The position numbers and the translations under genes are program-made. From positions 1 through 64,000 of the forward strand of contig CACONS010000001.1 of assembly GCA_902628645.1 (NCBI GenBank): a stretch of DNA of 64,000 nt, given 5' to 3'. The DNA comes from an uncultured Alphaproteobacteria bacterium (GTDB lineage Bacteria > Pseudomonadota > Alphaproteobacteria > HIMB59 > GCA-002718135). Positions 9,080 through 17,898 of this stretch are shown here, piece by piece (the first letter of the stretch is position 1; each line of letters starts with the position of its first letter). Under the pieces are notes generated by a model, which did not search any database, was not told the DNA's origin, and saw only the letters and a list, made by a program, of their open reading frames with translations.

Positions 9080-10855
9080 ATGCAAATTTATAAAACACCG
9101 CTACGTGAGTTTAAATTTCTAATTGAAGACTTTTTAAATCTTAAGGAAAGCCAAACATTAAAAAAATTAGATTTAGAAACAAGCGATCTAATGCTTATTA
9201 TTGAAGAAGCAGCAAAACTATGTGAAGAAACCTTACTCCCGCTTAATCAAAGTGGGGATAGTGAAGGATGTTCTTTTAATAATGGAGTTGTGACTGCACC
9301 AAAAGGATTTAAAGAAGCTTATAAAACTTTTTCTGAAAATGGCTGGCAGGGACTGAAAGTAAAAGAAGAATTTGGTGGCCAAAACCTACCTTATATTATG
9401 AATATGATTTTAGATGAAATGATAAGCTCTACTAATATGTCATTTGGTCTTTACCCAGGTCTTACAGCAAATGCAATCGATGCAATTGAAAAGAGTGCTA
9501 ATGAAGATTTGAAAAATACTTATTTGCCAAATTTAACTAGTGGTAAGTGGACAGGAACAATGAATTTAACTGAACCTCAATGTGGAACAGATCTTGGATT
9601 AAGTAAAACAATGGCAACACCATTAGATGATGGAAGTTATAGCATTACTGGTACCAAAATTTTTATTACCTGTGGAGAGCATGATCTAAGTGATAACATT
9701 ATTCATTTAGTACTAGCAAGAACACCAAATGCGCCCCCTGGTATAAAAGGTATAAGTTTATTCTTGGTTCCTAAATTTTTACCAAATGAAAGTGGTGATT
9801 TTGTTGATAGAAATAAAGTTGAATGTGGATCAATAGAAAAGAAGATGGGTATCCATGCTAGTCCAACCTGTGTAATGCATTACAATGAAGCTAAGGGCTG
9901 GCTAGTAGGCGATATTAATAAAGGAATGAGAGCGATGTTTATAATGATGAATGGAGCTCGTTTGTTTGTAGGCATACAAGGCTTAGGTTTATCAGAAACT
10001 GCTTATCAATCAGCACTTTATTATTCGAAAGAGCGTTTACAAGGAAAATTATCTTCCAGTAATCAGGTAGCCGATCCTATAATTGTTCATCCTGAAATAA
10101 GAAAAAACTTATTGTATATAAAATCCATTAATGAAGCAGTTAGAGGTTTAACTTTATTGGCTGGAAATCACTTTGATAATATTGAAAATTCTTCAGATGA
10201 TAAAGAAAAGAAATTATCTGAAAATTTTATAGCTCTCATGACGCCAATTATTAAATCGTATGCTTCAGATAAATCTGTAGAAAATACAAATAGAGCTATG
10301 CAAATCTATGGTGGTCATGGTTTTATTACTGACCATGGAATGGAACAATTAGTAAGAGATGCTAGAATTACAACAATCTATGAAGGAACGAACGGAATTC
10401 AAGCTCTAGATTTGATAGGAAGAAAATTACAAACTGACAATGGTGCATTATTCAATGAATTTTTTACTATGATTGATAATTATCAAGTTAAAATTTCTAA
10501 TAATCAAGATATGAAAAAATATATTGATTTATTTATGCCTTCATATGATTCTTACAAAAGTATTTTTGAATATATTAAATCGTTAAATGATGAAAATGAG
10601 ATTAATTCTCATGCTGTAGAATTTTTAAACTTATCATCTTTGATCTCTCTAGGTTATATTTGGTTGCACTATATAGAAATTTCATTAGCAAAATTAGAAA
10701 AGCATGATGAAAGTTTTTATAAATCTAAAATTGAAACTGGTAACTTCTTTTTAACTAAATTATTAGGTGAAACACAAGTTCTTTGTCAAAATATAAGATC
10801 TGGTGGAAAATACTATAATGATTATAATGATAAATATTTTGAAACAGCAATCTAA
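9080..10855 (+). CDS. Acyl-CoA dehydrogenase (FadE/DmdC-like, long form)
   Basis: This flavoenzyme introduces a double bond into an acyl-CoA. At 591 residues it belongs to the long subgroup that has an extra N-terminal segment and a C-terminal domain. That group includes FadE-type enzymes and the methylmercaptopropionyl-CoA dehydrogenase DmdC. Visible motifs are TEPQCGTDL near residue 164, GGHGFITDHGMEQ, and the catalytic-base block TIYEGTNGIQ near residue 433. It lies between a thiolase and an NDUFS4-like gene in one tight operon. DMSP breakdown is possible, but no dmdA or dmdB is in the window, so the substrate stays open. Confidence 0.88.
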   Translation: MQIYKTPLREFKFLIEDFLNLKESQTLKKLDLETSDLMLIIEEAAKLCEETLLPLNQSGDSEGCSFNNGVVTAPKGFKEAYKTFSENGWQGLKVKEEFGGQNLPYIMNMILDEMISSTNMSFGLYPGLTANAIDAIEKSANEDLKNTYLPNLTSGKWTGTMNLTEPQCGTDLGLSKTMATPLDDGSYSITGTKIFITCGEHDLSDNIIHLVLARTPNAPPGIKGISLFLVPKFLPNESGDFVDRNKVECGSIEKKMGIHASPTCVMHYNEAKGWLVGDINKGMRAMFIMMNGARLFVGIQGLGLSETAYQSALYYSKERLQGKLSSSNQVADPIIVHPEIRKNLLYIKSINEAVRGLTLLAGNHFDNIENSSDDKEKKLSENFIALMTPIIKSYASDKSVENTNRAMQIYGGHGFITDHGMEQLVRDARITTIYEGTNGIQALDLIGRKLQTDNGALFNEFFTMIDNYQVKISNNQDMKKYIDLFMPSYDSYKSIFEYIKSLNDENEINSHAVEFLNLSSLISLGYIWLHYIEISLAKLEKHDESFYKSKIETGNFFLTKLLGETQVLCQNIRSGGKYYNDYNDKYFETAI

Positions 10856-11160
10856 TGACTATAAAAATTTATAAACCGTCAAAAACTTCCATGCAATCGG
10901 GTTTTAAAAAAACTAAATTATGGTTGGCTGAATATATTTCTGAAATAGAAAAAGTAAAAGATTCTTTAATGGGGTGGAATAGTTCATTAGACACAAAATC
11001 TCAGATTAAACTTTTTTTTGACACCAAAGAACAAGCTATTGAATGGGCAAAAAAAAATAATTATCAATATTTTGTCGAAGAACCAAAGCAAAGAAAAATT
11101 AAACCAAAAAGTTATGCTTCAAATTTTGATACAAATAGAAAAGAGCCTTGGACACATTAA
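10855..11160 (+). CDS. NDUFS4-like accessory subunit of NADH dehydrogenase
   Basis: The 101-residue protein matches the conserved ETC complex I (NDUFS4-type) domain: an N-terminal IYKPSKTSMQSG block, LMGWNSSLD in the middle, FDTKEQAIEWAKKN, and a C-terminal basic stretch ending in KEPWTH. In mitochondria and alphaproteobacteria this small peripheral subunit sits near the NADH-oxidising arm. The start overlaps the acyl-CoA dehydrogenase stop by one base, so it is co-transcribed with beta-oxidation-type genes rather than with nuo genes. A tRNA gene follows after 47 bases. Confidence 0.85.
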   Translation: MTIKIYKPSKTSMQSGFKKTKLWLAEYISEIEKVKDSLMGWNSSLDTKSQIKLFFDTKEQAIEWAKKNNYQYFVEEPKQRKIKPKSYASNFDTNRKEPWTH

Positions 11161-11207
11161 GTATAATTTCTTTCTTTATTTTTTAGACTATGATAAATGC
11201 AAACTAT

Positions 11208-11283
11208 GCGCCCGTAGCTCAGTGGATAGAGCAACCGCCTTCTAAGCGGTAGGTCAAATGTTCGAATCATTTCGGGCGCGCCA
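11208..11283 (+). tRNA. tRNA-Arg (TCT anticodon)
   Basis: A full cloverleaf can be drawn. The acceptor arms GCGCCCG (11208-11214) and CGGGCGC (11273-11279) pair perfectly, followed by discriminator G and an encoded CCA at 11281-11283. The anticodon stem ACCGC/GCGGT encloses the loop CTTCTAA, giving anticodon TCT at 11241-11243, and the T arm carries TTCGAAT. It reads AGA, by far the commonest arginine codon in the surrounding genes. Confidence 0.98.
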
Positions 11284-11287
11284 AATA

Positions 11288-11908
11288 TTAAAATTTTGCT
11301 GCCTCCTCATCTATAAATGCATTGAAAGAAACTGATCTTCTTTCCTCATCAGAAAAGAATGGATAGACTGTATGCATCATATAACTAGGAAATATAAATA
11401 AATCTCCAACTTCAGGTTTAACATCATACACGGAGGAAACTAAAAGCTGTGTTGATCCATGAATAAATGCAATTTTTCCATTCTTATTTTGATCTTTGTA
11501 TGATGAGCCTAAGTCCTTTGGCATTTTTGTGTACATTACTCCTGATAGATGGCCATCATGCCAATGAATTGGATTATAATCACTCTCAAATTGACAAACA
11601 GCCCAACTAGATTTTAAATCAAATTTCTTAATTTCTTTTTGTAATGTTGATTTAACAAAATTAAATACAAATTCATAAAGAGCATTTTTTAAATTTTGAT
11701 CAAGAAATTCTTTTGTTAATCTAATTTCATATTTAATTTCGCCTGCTAATTGTTTGCCATGGTATAATTCATCAATTTTATTTTCATCTTTCAATATTTC
11801 ATCAATATGATTGTTAAGTGTAGTTATTGTATCATCTGATAATTTATATTTGCCTATAGCTGGTGAAAATGGTCGTATAATTTGACCTTGAATCATACTT
11901 TCGTTCAT
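11288..11908 (-). CDS. Putative 2-oxoglutarate/Fe(II) oxygenase-like protein
   Basis: The 206-residue protein looks like a double-stranded beta-helix oxygenase of the type often found in marine bacteria and phages. A likely metal site is IHWHDGHLSGVMY in the middle, followed by GDLFIFPSYMMHTVYPF and the closing strand RRSVSFNAFI, in which the Arg would bind 2-oxoglutarate. The family hydroxylates proteins or small molecules, but the substrate here is unknown. It is on the minus strand, its stop is 4 bases from the tRNA-Arg end, and it diverges from the GFA gene with only 48 bases between the starts. Confidence 0.7.
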   Translation of the reverse strand: MNESMIQGQIIRPFSPAIGKYKLSDDTITTLNNHIDEILKDENKIDELYHGKQLAGEIKYEIRLTKEFLDQNLKNALYEFVFNFVKSTLQKEIKKFDLKSSWAVCQFESDYNPIHWHDGHLSGVMYTKMPKDLGSSYKDQNKNGKIAFIHGSTQLLVSSVYDVKPEVGDLFIFPSYMMHTVYPFFSDEERRSVSFNAFIDEEAAKF

Positions 11909-11956
11909 ATTTTATTAACTTTAATTATATTAAATATTATAATATAGTTAAATAAA

Positions 11957-12298
11957 ATGAAATATAATTTAAAGTGTCATTGTGGAGCGGTTCAATTAGA
12001 AGTTTTAACTGACTTAGAAATCATTAAACAGTGTAACTGCTCTATTTGTATAAGAAAAAACGCTAAAATGTGTATGGTTCCTAAAGAAGCAATAAATATT
12101 CTTAAAGGAAAAGAAAACTTAACTTCTTACAAATTTAATACAATGATTGCTGAACATTTTTTTTGTAAGATTTGTGGCATCTATACACATCATCATAGGA
12201 GAAGTGATCCAAATGGGGCAGCAATAAATATTGGATGTATAGATTCAATTGATCCTTTTAAATATGATGCTGAATTTATTGATATGAAAAATAAATAA
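11957..12298 (+). CDS. GFA (glutathione-dependent formaldehyde-activating) family zinc protein
   Basis: The 113-residue protein has the zinc-binding cysteine pattern of the GFA/CENP-V fold: CHCGAVQ at the start, CNCSIC near residue 25, and FFCKICGIYTHHH near residue 70. Some members adduct formaldehyde with glutathione; most have no proven role. It starts divergently from the oxygenase-like gene and ends 4 bases before iolC, so it may be the first gene of the inositol-type operon. Its function in that operon, if any, is not evident from sequence. Confidence 0.85.
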   Translation: MKYNLKCHCGAVQLEVLTDLEIIKQCNCSICIRKNAKMCMVPKEAINILKGKENLTSYKFNTMIAEHFFCKICGIYTHHHRRSDPNGAAINIGCIDSIDPFKYDAEFIDMKNK

Positions 12299-12302
12299 TT
12301 TT

Positions 12303-13289
12303 ATGTCGTTTGAATTTTTAATTTCAAAAATTCAAAAAAATAATTTTTTACTCATAGGTAGAGCTGGGATTGATATTTATCCTGATCCACCAGGAACTAA
12401 AACTGAAAACGCCAAATCCTTTGTTACTCATCTTGGAGGATCTTCTGCAAATATGGGTGTTCAATTAACTTTATTTGGAGGTAATTGTAATTTACTGACT
12501 AGAGTATCTGATGATGCTTTAGGTAGATTGGCTATTAATCAACTAAATCATTATGGTGTTAAAAATAATTTAGTAGAATTTGAAAAAAATGAATCAAGAA
12601 TTTCTTTTGCTATTGTCGAAACCACAGTTAAAGATCATCAATCAATTATTTATAGACATAAAGCTTCTGATTTATTTTTAAATAAAGATGATGTTGAAAA
12701 TGCTAATATACAAAAATTTGATTGTTTATTAATTACTGGAACTTCTTTAGCAGCTGAGCCTTCAAGAAGTGCTACTTTATATGCTTTAGATATAGCAAAT
12801 AAAAATAATATTCCTGTAATTATGGACATTGATTATAGACCATATACTTGGGAGTCATCAAAAAAAGCAAAAGAAGTTTATAATTTAGCAGCAAGTCAAT
12901 GTAGTGGTGTAATTGGAAATGATGATGAGTTTGGAGTATTAGCTGGTGATTACAACAATGGTTTGGATCATGCTACACAATTAGCTAAAAATGTAAGCTT
13001 AATTATTTATAAAAAAGGCGAAAATGGCTCTATTACTTTTGCAAAGAACAAAGTAATTAAAAAGGGAATATTTCCCGTTAAGCCCTTGAAACCAACTGGA
13101 GCCGGTGATGCATTTATGGGATCATTAATTGGATCAATATTAAAGAATAATGATTTAGAAAAATCTATAGAGATTGGTTCAGCCGCAGCAGCTATTGTAG
13201 TAACAAAAGTTGGTTGTGCGCCAGCAATGCCAAATTTAAATGAAATTTTAGAATTTATGAAATATAATAAAATTAATGAAGGAGAATAA
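12303..13289 (+). CDS. iolC: 5-dehydro-2-deoxygluconokinase (PfkB family)
   Basis: IolC phosphorylates 5-dehydro-2-deoxygluconate in myo-inositol breakdown. The protein (328 residues) has the PfkB N-terminal GRAGIDIYPDPPG and LGGSSANMG sugar-binding blocks and the C-terminal ATP/catalytic motif PTGAGDAFMGS near residue 264, with the catalytic Asp at about 268. Assignment to IolC rather than another ribokinase-family enzyme rests on the N-terminal block and on the two inositol-pathway genes that follow. It begins 4 bases after the GFA gene stop. The substrate is an informed inference. Confidence 0.88.
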   Translation: MSFEFLISKIQKNNFLLIGRAGIDIYPDPPGTKTENAKSFVTHLGGSSANMGVQLTLFGGNCNLLTRVSDDALGRLAINQLNHYGVKNNLVEFEKNESRISFAIVETTVKDHQSIIYRHKASDLFLNKDDVENANIQKFDCLLITGTSLAAEPSRSATLYALDIANKNNIPVIMDIDYRPYTWESSKKAKEVYNLAASQCSGVIGNDDEFGVLAGDYNNGLDHATQLAKNVSLIIYKKGENGSITFAKNKVIKKGIFPVKPLKPTGAGDAFMGSLIGSILKNNDLEKSIEIGSAAAAIVVTKVGCAPAMPNLNEILEFMKYNKINEGE

Positions 13290-13290
13290 T

Positions 13291-14133
13291 ATGCACATTC
13301 CACCATTTGATAATAAAAACAAGCCCATTGTAGATATTGAAGACAGTAGAGTTCCTTTAAATTATTTTAACATAGTAAAATTAAATAAAGATCAATCTTT
13401 TGAATATCAAACACCTGGTTATGAAACATGTATAGTGCCTGCTACTGGAACAATTAATGTAGAAATTGAGGGAATAAAAGTTGAGTCATTAGGCACTAGA
13501 ACAGTTGATGTGTGGGATGGAGAGCCAGAAGGTGTTTATGTTCCGTCTAATACAAAAGCTCAATTTACATCTTCAGTAGATAATTCAGAAATTTTTATTG
13601 CTGGCGCAAAGTATGAAAAAACTCTTGAACCATTTGCTGTTAGAACAAATGAAATTGATTTAGTTCAGTACGGCTCTGATGATACAAAAACTCATAGAAA
13701 AATTAAACATATATTAGGTGCGAAGCATCATGATAAAGTTGGAAGATTACTTTGTAATGAACTTTATACTGTAGGGCAGGGAGGTTGGTCAGGGTTTCCA
13801 CCCCATAAGCATGATACAGATCGTCTACCTGATGAAACTAGACATGATGAAACATATAATTACAGATTTAAACCTAATAATGGATTTGGTTTTCAGATGT
13901 TTCAACAAGTTAATGAAAAGATTGGTAAAGCTGAACACATAATTGATGGATCAACCATTATGATTAGAACAGGCTATCATCCTTGTGTTGTGGCACCTGG
14001 GTATGAGATGTATTATTTTACAATTCTTGGAGGACTGTCTCAAAGATCTCTTGTCCAATTTTTTCAACCTGAGCATGCTTATCAAGTAGAAACTATTCCA
14101 GGAATTAAAGACATGATTGCTAAATACAAATAA
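13291..14133 (+). CDS. iolB: 5-deoxy-glucuronate isomerase
   Basis: IolB isomerises 5-deoxy-glucuronate to 5-dehydro-2-deoxygluconate, the IolC substrate. The 280-residue protein has the KduI/IolB cupin metal site PPHKHDTDRLPDE near residue 172 with HDETYNYRF shortly after, and a second conserved strand, GYHPCVVAPGYEMYYF, near the C-terminus. ATG 13291 is chosen because AAGGAG at 13279-13284 is an ideal ribosome binding site 6 bases upstream. An in-frame ATG at 13276 would lie inside iolC and before that site. Confidence 0.94.
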   Translation: MHIPPFDNKNKPIVDIEDSRVPLNYFNIVKLNKDQSFEYQTPGYETCIVPATGTINVEIEGIKVESLGTRTVDVWDGEPEGVYVPSNTKAQFTSSVDNSEIFIAGAKYEKTLEPFAVRTNEIDLVQYGSDDTKTHRKIKHILGAKHHDKVGRLLCNELYTVGQGGWSGFPPHKHDTDRLPDETRHDETYNYRFKPNNGFGFQMFQQVNEKIGKAEHIIDGSTIMIRTGYHPCVVAPGYEMYYFTILGGLSQRSLVQFFQPEHAYQVETIPGIKDMIAKYK

Positions 14134-14136
14134 TAA

Positions 14137-14967
14137 ATGACAGCTGTAAATTTAAAAAAAATTTTAAATGATGCAAATAAAAATAATTATGCAGTGGCAG
14201 GTTTAGTTGTACTAGGTTGGGATGATGCTCTAGCTTTTACAAAGGCCGCTGATGAAACAGGCATTCCAATTATATTGCAAGCTGGACCCTCATGTAGAGC
14301 GCATACACCAATTCCTATATTAGGAAAAATGTTTAGATACTTAGCGAGTCAAACAAAAACGAACATTTGCTGTCACGTTGATCATGGGTACACTATAGAT
14401 GAATGTTATGAGGGGATTGATAGTGGCTTTACTTCTGTAATGTTTGATGGTTCAAAATTAACTTTAAAAGAAAATATAAAAATTAGTAAAAAAATTGCTT
14501 TAAGAGCTCATAAACACAATATTTCTGTTGAAGGGGAAATAGGTTTTGTAGGTTATGATAATGGTAAAATTTCAGAAGGTACTAATATTGAAGATGCAGT
14601 AACTTTTGCAAACAAAAGTAATATTGATGCAATGGCAATTTCAGTTGGTAATACACATTTACAAACTTCAAAAAAAGCGAGTATTGATTTCAACAAAATT
14701 AATTTAATTGAAGCAAAAACAAAAATCCCTTTAGTTCTTCATGGTTGTAGTGGCATTCCTGTAGAGCAAAGAAAAAAACTAGCTAGAAAAACAAAAGTAG
14801 CAAAACTAAATATTGGCACTGAAATTAGAATGACATTTGGGGAGGCTTTGAGAAAAAATCTTAAAAATAATCCAAAAACATATGATAGATTACAATTACT
14901 AAAACCTACGATTAAAGATTTAACAAAAGTTACAAAAAAAATTATAAAACAAATTGGCCCAAATTAA
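14137..14967 (+). CDS. iolJ: Class II aldolase, probably 6-phospho-5-dehydro-2-deoxygluconate aldolase
   Basis: The 276-residue protein is a zinc-dependent class II aldolase. CHVDHGYT near residues 78-85 holds zinc ligand and catalytic residues, VEGEIGFVG lies in the middle, HGCSGIP near residue 203 supplies a further ligand, and KLNIGTE follows. The family includes fructose-bisphosphate and tagatose-bisphosphate aldolases. The IolJ reading, which cleaves the IolC product to dihydroxyacetone phosphate and malonate semialdehyde, is based on its position 3 bases after iolB. Its stop overlaps the next start by one base. Confidence 0.85.
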   Translation: MTAVNLKKILNDANKNNYAVAGLVVLGWDDALAFTKAADETGIPIILQAGPSCRAHTPIPILGKMFRYLASQTKTNICCHVDHGYTIDECYEGIDSGFTSVMFDGSKLTLKENIKISKKIALRAHKHNISVEGEIGFVGYDNGKISEGTNIEDAVTFANKSNIDAMAISVGNTHLQTSKKASIDFNKINLIEAKTKIPLVLHGCSGIPVEQRKKLARKTKVAKLNIGTEIRMTFGEALRKNLKNNPKTYDRLQLLKPTIKDLTKVTKKIIKQIGPN

Positions 14968-15497
14968 TGGGACAAATTTTTATTGCAGCACTTAAAGAAG
15001 AAACTCCAAATCTTAAAGATTTCCACTATTCAGGTGTGGGAAAGATAAATGCTACAATAAAAATTATGGAATTAATTTCAAAATTTCAACCTAATGAAAT
15101 AATTAATTATGGAACAGCTGGATCAACAAAGCAAAACTTATCAGGATTGGTTGAATGCACAAAGTTTGTTCAAAGAGATATGGATGCAAGAGGTCTGATG
15201 AACTTTAAATTAGGTGAAACTCCTTTTGATCCAATATCAAAAATTACTTATTCTAATGAGGGGTATATATGTGCATCAGGAGATAGTTTTGTTCAATCAT
15301 CAGTAGAAATAGATTGTGATATTGTTGATATGGAAGCTTACTCTTTCGCTAAAGTATGCAAATTACACAATATTAGATTTAAATGTTTTAAATATATTTC
15401 TGATTATGCAAATGAAAATTCGAATAATGATTGGATTGATAATTGCTCAAAAGGAGCTAAATTATTTTCTGAGATATTTCCTCAATTAAAAATATGA
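14967..15497 (+). CDS. MTA/SAH nucleosidase-like protein (short form)
   Basis: The 176-residue protein looks like a compact member of the purine nucleoside phosphorylase/nucleosidase family. INYGTAGS, DIVDMEAYSFAKVC (ribose-binding Glu) and KYISDYANENS (catalytic Asp) correspond in order to the MTA/SAH nucleosidase active site. It is shorter than the usual ~230 residues because the N-terminal region is reduced. It probably hydrolyses a thio- or S-adenosyl nucleoside, but the substrate is unproven. It is tightly packed in the iol operon (1-base overlap upstream, 4-base overlap downstream). Confidence 0.75.
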   Translation: MGQIFIAALKEETPNLKDFHYSGVGKINATIKIMELISKFQPNEIINYGTAGSTKQNLSGLVECTKFVQRDMDARGLMNFKLGETPFDPISKITYSNEGYICASGDSFVQSSVEIDCDIVDMEAYSFAKVCKLHNIRFKCFKYISDYANENSNNDWIDNCSKGAKLFSEIFPQLKI

Positions 15498-15910
15498 TTT
15501 TAAAAATACTTGAAAAATTAGGAAGGAAAAAAATTGTATTAGATAGAGGTCCTTCGCATCCAGAATTTCATAAGGCAAAACCATGGATGGAAAGATATTA
15601 TTTATTATTTAGAAAAAGACCCAAATGGTTTCCATTTAATATCTTAATCCATAAAATGTTAGATGATGACCATGGTGAAGGAGTTCATAATCATCTTTGT
15701 CCTTATATAACAATAATTTTAAAAGGTGGTTATTGGGAAACAACCAATAAAGGCAAATTTTGGAGATCACCAGGCTACATTGGTTTTAGATCAGCAGATC
15801 ATTTACATAGAGTTGATTTAAAACCAAATACAAACACTATGACGTTATTTATACCTGGTCCTTTTGGGCTTAGAAAAACTAAAAGAGCTGATTATAAAAC
15901 AAAAATTTAA
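15494..15910 (+). CDS. Cupin-like hypothetical protein
   Basis: The 138-residue protein has a single beta-barrel (cupin-like) pattern: a likely metal or ligand site HGEGVHNHLCPY near residue 57, GGYWETTNKG and WRSPGYIGFR strands, and ADHLHRVDL near residue 110. The basic N-terminus lacks a signal peptide. I do not recognise a function. It is the last gene of the iolC-iolB-iolJ operon (ATGA overlap with the nucleosidase), and its stop is 13 bases from the stop of the convergent exporter gene. Confidence 0.65.
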   Translation: MILKILEKLGRKKIVLDRGPSHPEFHKAKPWMERYYLLFRKRPKWFPFNILIHKMLDDDHGEGVHNHLCPYITIILKGGYWETTNKGKFWRSPGYIGFRSADHLHRVDLKPNTNTMTLFIPGPFGLRKTKRADYKTKI

Positions 15911-15923
15911 TAATTTATTTATT

Positions 15924-16658
15924 TTAAATTATTCCGTCATATATTAATTTACATCCACTCAAAAAAAGCAATACATAAACTATATTAAAAAATAATTTTA
16001 CAGGAATTTTTTTTTGAAGGAAAAAACCAAACAAAACACTGGTAAAAGCTAGTGGTAGTAAATATAGAGAAATCATAAGGTTGGAGGTTGCTAATAATCC
16101 CACATAATAATATGGAATTAATTTAACAAGATTTATAACCATAAATGCTAAGGTCATTGTTCCAATAAATGAAATTTTATCTAACTTTAGAGGTAGCATA
16201 TAAAAGTTAATAGGCGGATTACCTGCATGAATTAAAAAACTTGTATATCCTGCAATAGATGACCAAAAGTATCCTTTAAATTTAGTTGGTTTAAGTAAAT
16301 AATTGTTCTTTTGAATAAAGGAAACTAGAACAAAAATTATTGATATAACACCAACCATTATTCTTATCTGATCTTCGTTGGTAAACTCAAAAGTTAAAGT
16401 TCCAAATAAAATACCAATTATAGATGCTGGGATTACAATTTTTAAAATACTGTTTATCCATTTTTTCCAATACAAATAGATAGCCGAAAAATCCATTATT
16501 ATTAAAAGTGGCAACAATATACCTGCAGCTTGTAAAGGACTCATAGCAAATGACATAACTGGTACTGCTAACATCGCTATAGGTCCAGGAACACCACCTT
16601 TAGATAATCCAAATACAAAAACGCCCAAAGATGCAAAGAAATAAAAATATAAATCCAT
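15924..16658 (-). CDS. TauE/SafE family anion exporter
   Basis: Inner-membrane protein of 244 residues with about eight hydrophobic segments and the family's glycine-rich N-terminal signature LSKGGVPGPIAMLAVP. TauE/SafE proteins export sulfite, sulfoacetate or other organic anions, and many have unknown cargo. It starts at the base next to the stop of the metC-like gene on the same strand, so the pair is probably one transcript. A link with sulfur amino acid metabolism is therefore plausible, because a sulfite-type exporter beside a cystathionine lyase would fit, but this is inference. Confidence 0.85.
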   Translation of the reverse strand: MDLYFYFFASLGVFVFGLSKGGVPGPIAMLAVPVMSFAMSPLQAAGILLPLLIIMDFSAIYLYWKKWINSILKIVIPASIIGILFGTLTFEFTNEDQIRIMVGVISIIFVLVSFIQKNNYLLKPTKFKGYFWSSIAGYTSFLIHAGNPPINFYMLPLKLDKISFIGTMTLAFMVINLVKLIPYYYVGLLATSNLMISLYLLPLAFTSVLFGFFLQKKIPVKLFFNIVYVLLFLSGCKLIYDGII

Positions 16659-17819
16659 TTAATTAAAAATTTTTAATGCACCTTTTATATCTTTTATTTG
16701 ATCATCAATATCTTCCAACCCACAATATAATCTAATTAAAGTTCCACTATTTCTATTTTTAAACTCTCTTTTATCTAATGGAGGAAAGGTAATGAGACTA
16801 TCAAACCCGCCCCAGCTGTATCCCAATTTAAATATTTTAAGTTTATTAAAAAATTTTTCAATTTTATTGTTTGAATATTTCTTTTTCAGCATAAATGAAA
16901 ATAAACCGCTGCTACCAGAGAAATCTCTTTTCCATATTTTATGATTGTTTGTATGCGGTAATGCTGGATGAAATACATCAGATACAAGATCATGTTCTAA
17001 TAAAAATTTTGCCATTAACAATGCATTTTTTTCAATTTCTCTCATTCGAATTTCAAGTGTTGGTAATCCTCTAATTGCTAAATACACTTCTTCTGAACCA
17101 GGGCATATTCCTAAAGTTTTTGAAGCTGTTCTTATTTTTTTGGAATATTTTTTATTAGATGAAACGAAACCGATTAATACATCCGAGTGACCATTTATAT
17201 ATTTAGTTCCAGCATCAATAATAATATCAATGCCTAATTTAATTGGATTACAAAATAATGGTGAAGCCCAAGTATTATCCATGACAGTTGGTATTTTATT
17301 TTTTTTAGCAATTTTTGTAATAAAAGGTATATCAATTATATCGAAAGTTGCTGTTCCGGGTGATTCCAAATAAATTAGCTTTGTGTTGTTGTTAATTAAT
17401 TTCTGAAAATTATTAATATTTTTTGTTGGATGAAAATATTTTATTTTAACATTATATTGTTTAAGGATGTCTTCACAAAAAGTTCTAGTAGGACTATAAA
17501 CACTATCATTTATTAAAACTTCATCACCAGATTTTAGAAAGGTAAAAAAAGGAATGACTATAGAGGCTAATCCTGATGGTGATAGAACTGTATCATGGCA
17601 GTTATATAAAATAGAAATACTATCTTCCAACTGCTTATGAAATGGATTTTTATTTATTCCATAAAATGTTGTTCTGTCATTAAAATTTTCAACATCTTTT
17701 AAGTAGTCTTTAAATGTATTAAAGATCATTGTAGAACCTTTATAAGTACCAGGGTTGATAAACCCCTTTTGTTTGAGAGGATTTCTACCTATTTTGGTTA
17801 ATTTTGTTTTTATTTTCAT
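16659..17819 (-). CDS. metC: Cystathionine beta-lyase-like PLP enzyme
   Basis: Cys/Met-metabolism PLP enzyme of about 386 residues. The PLP-lysine motif DAGTKYINGHSD places the Schiff-base Lys near residue 206, with VMDNTWASPL just before it. The N-terminus (GRNPLKQKGFINPGTYKGST) is of the alphaproteobacterial MetC type, which splits cystathionine to homocysteine, pyruvate and ammonia. A second family member at 54671 is more like cystathionine gamma-synthase, so the two could complete transsulfuration. ATG 17819 is chosen; a TTG at 17825 is an alternative. It is transcribed towards the exporter gene and away from aapJ. Confidence 0.85.
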   Translation of the reverse strand: MKIKTKLTKIGRNPLKQKGFINPGTYKGSTMIFNTFKDYLKDVENFNDRTTFYGINKNPFHKQLEDSISILYNCHDTVLSPSGLASIVIPFFTFLKSGDEVLINDSVYSPTRTFCEDILKQYNVKIKYFHPTKNINNFQKLINNNTKLIYLESPGTATFDIIDIPFITKIAKKNKIPTVMDNTWASPLFCNPIKLGIDIIIDAGTKYINGHSDVLIGFVSSNKKYSKKIRTASKTLGICPGSEEVYLAIRGLPTLEIRMREIEKNALLMAKFLLEHDLVSDVFHPALPHTNNHKIWKRDFSGSSGLFSFMLKKKYSNNKIEKFFNKLKIFKLGYSWGGFDSLITFPPLDKREFKNRNSGTLIRLYCGLEDIDDQIKDIKGALKIFN

Positions 17820-17898
17820 AAACAACTAAATGTTGTATAAGCCAAAATCTTTGTACACAAATTATAGTGGGCAATTTTGAGCTTAACAAATCTATTAT

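Noticed and set aside
11018..11245. A 75-residue frame crossing the end of the NDUFS4-like gene into the tRNA-Arg
   Set aside because: It runs into the tRNA body and has no family features.
13276..13290. An earlier ATG for iolB at 13276
   Set aside because: It lies before the AAGGAG at 13279-13284, so the site fits ATG 13291 much better.
15909..15933. An AT-only inverted repeat between the convergent cupin and TauE genes
   Set aside because: The nine-base arms contain only A and T, so chance is likely in this base composition.
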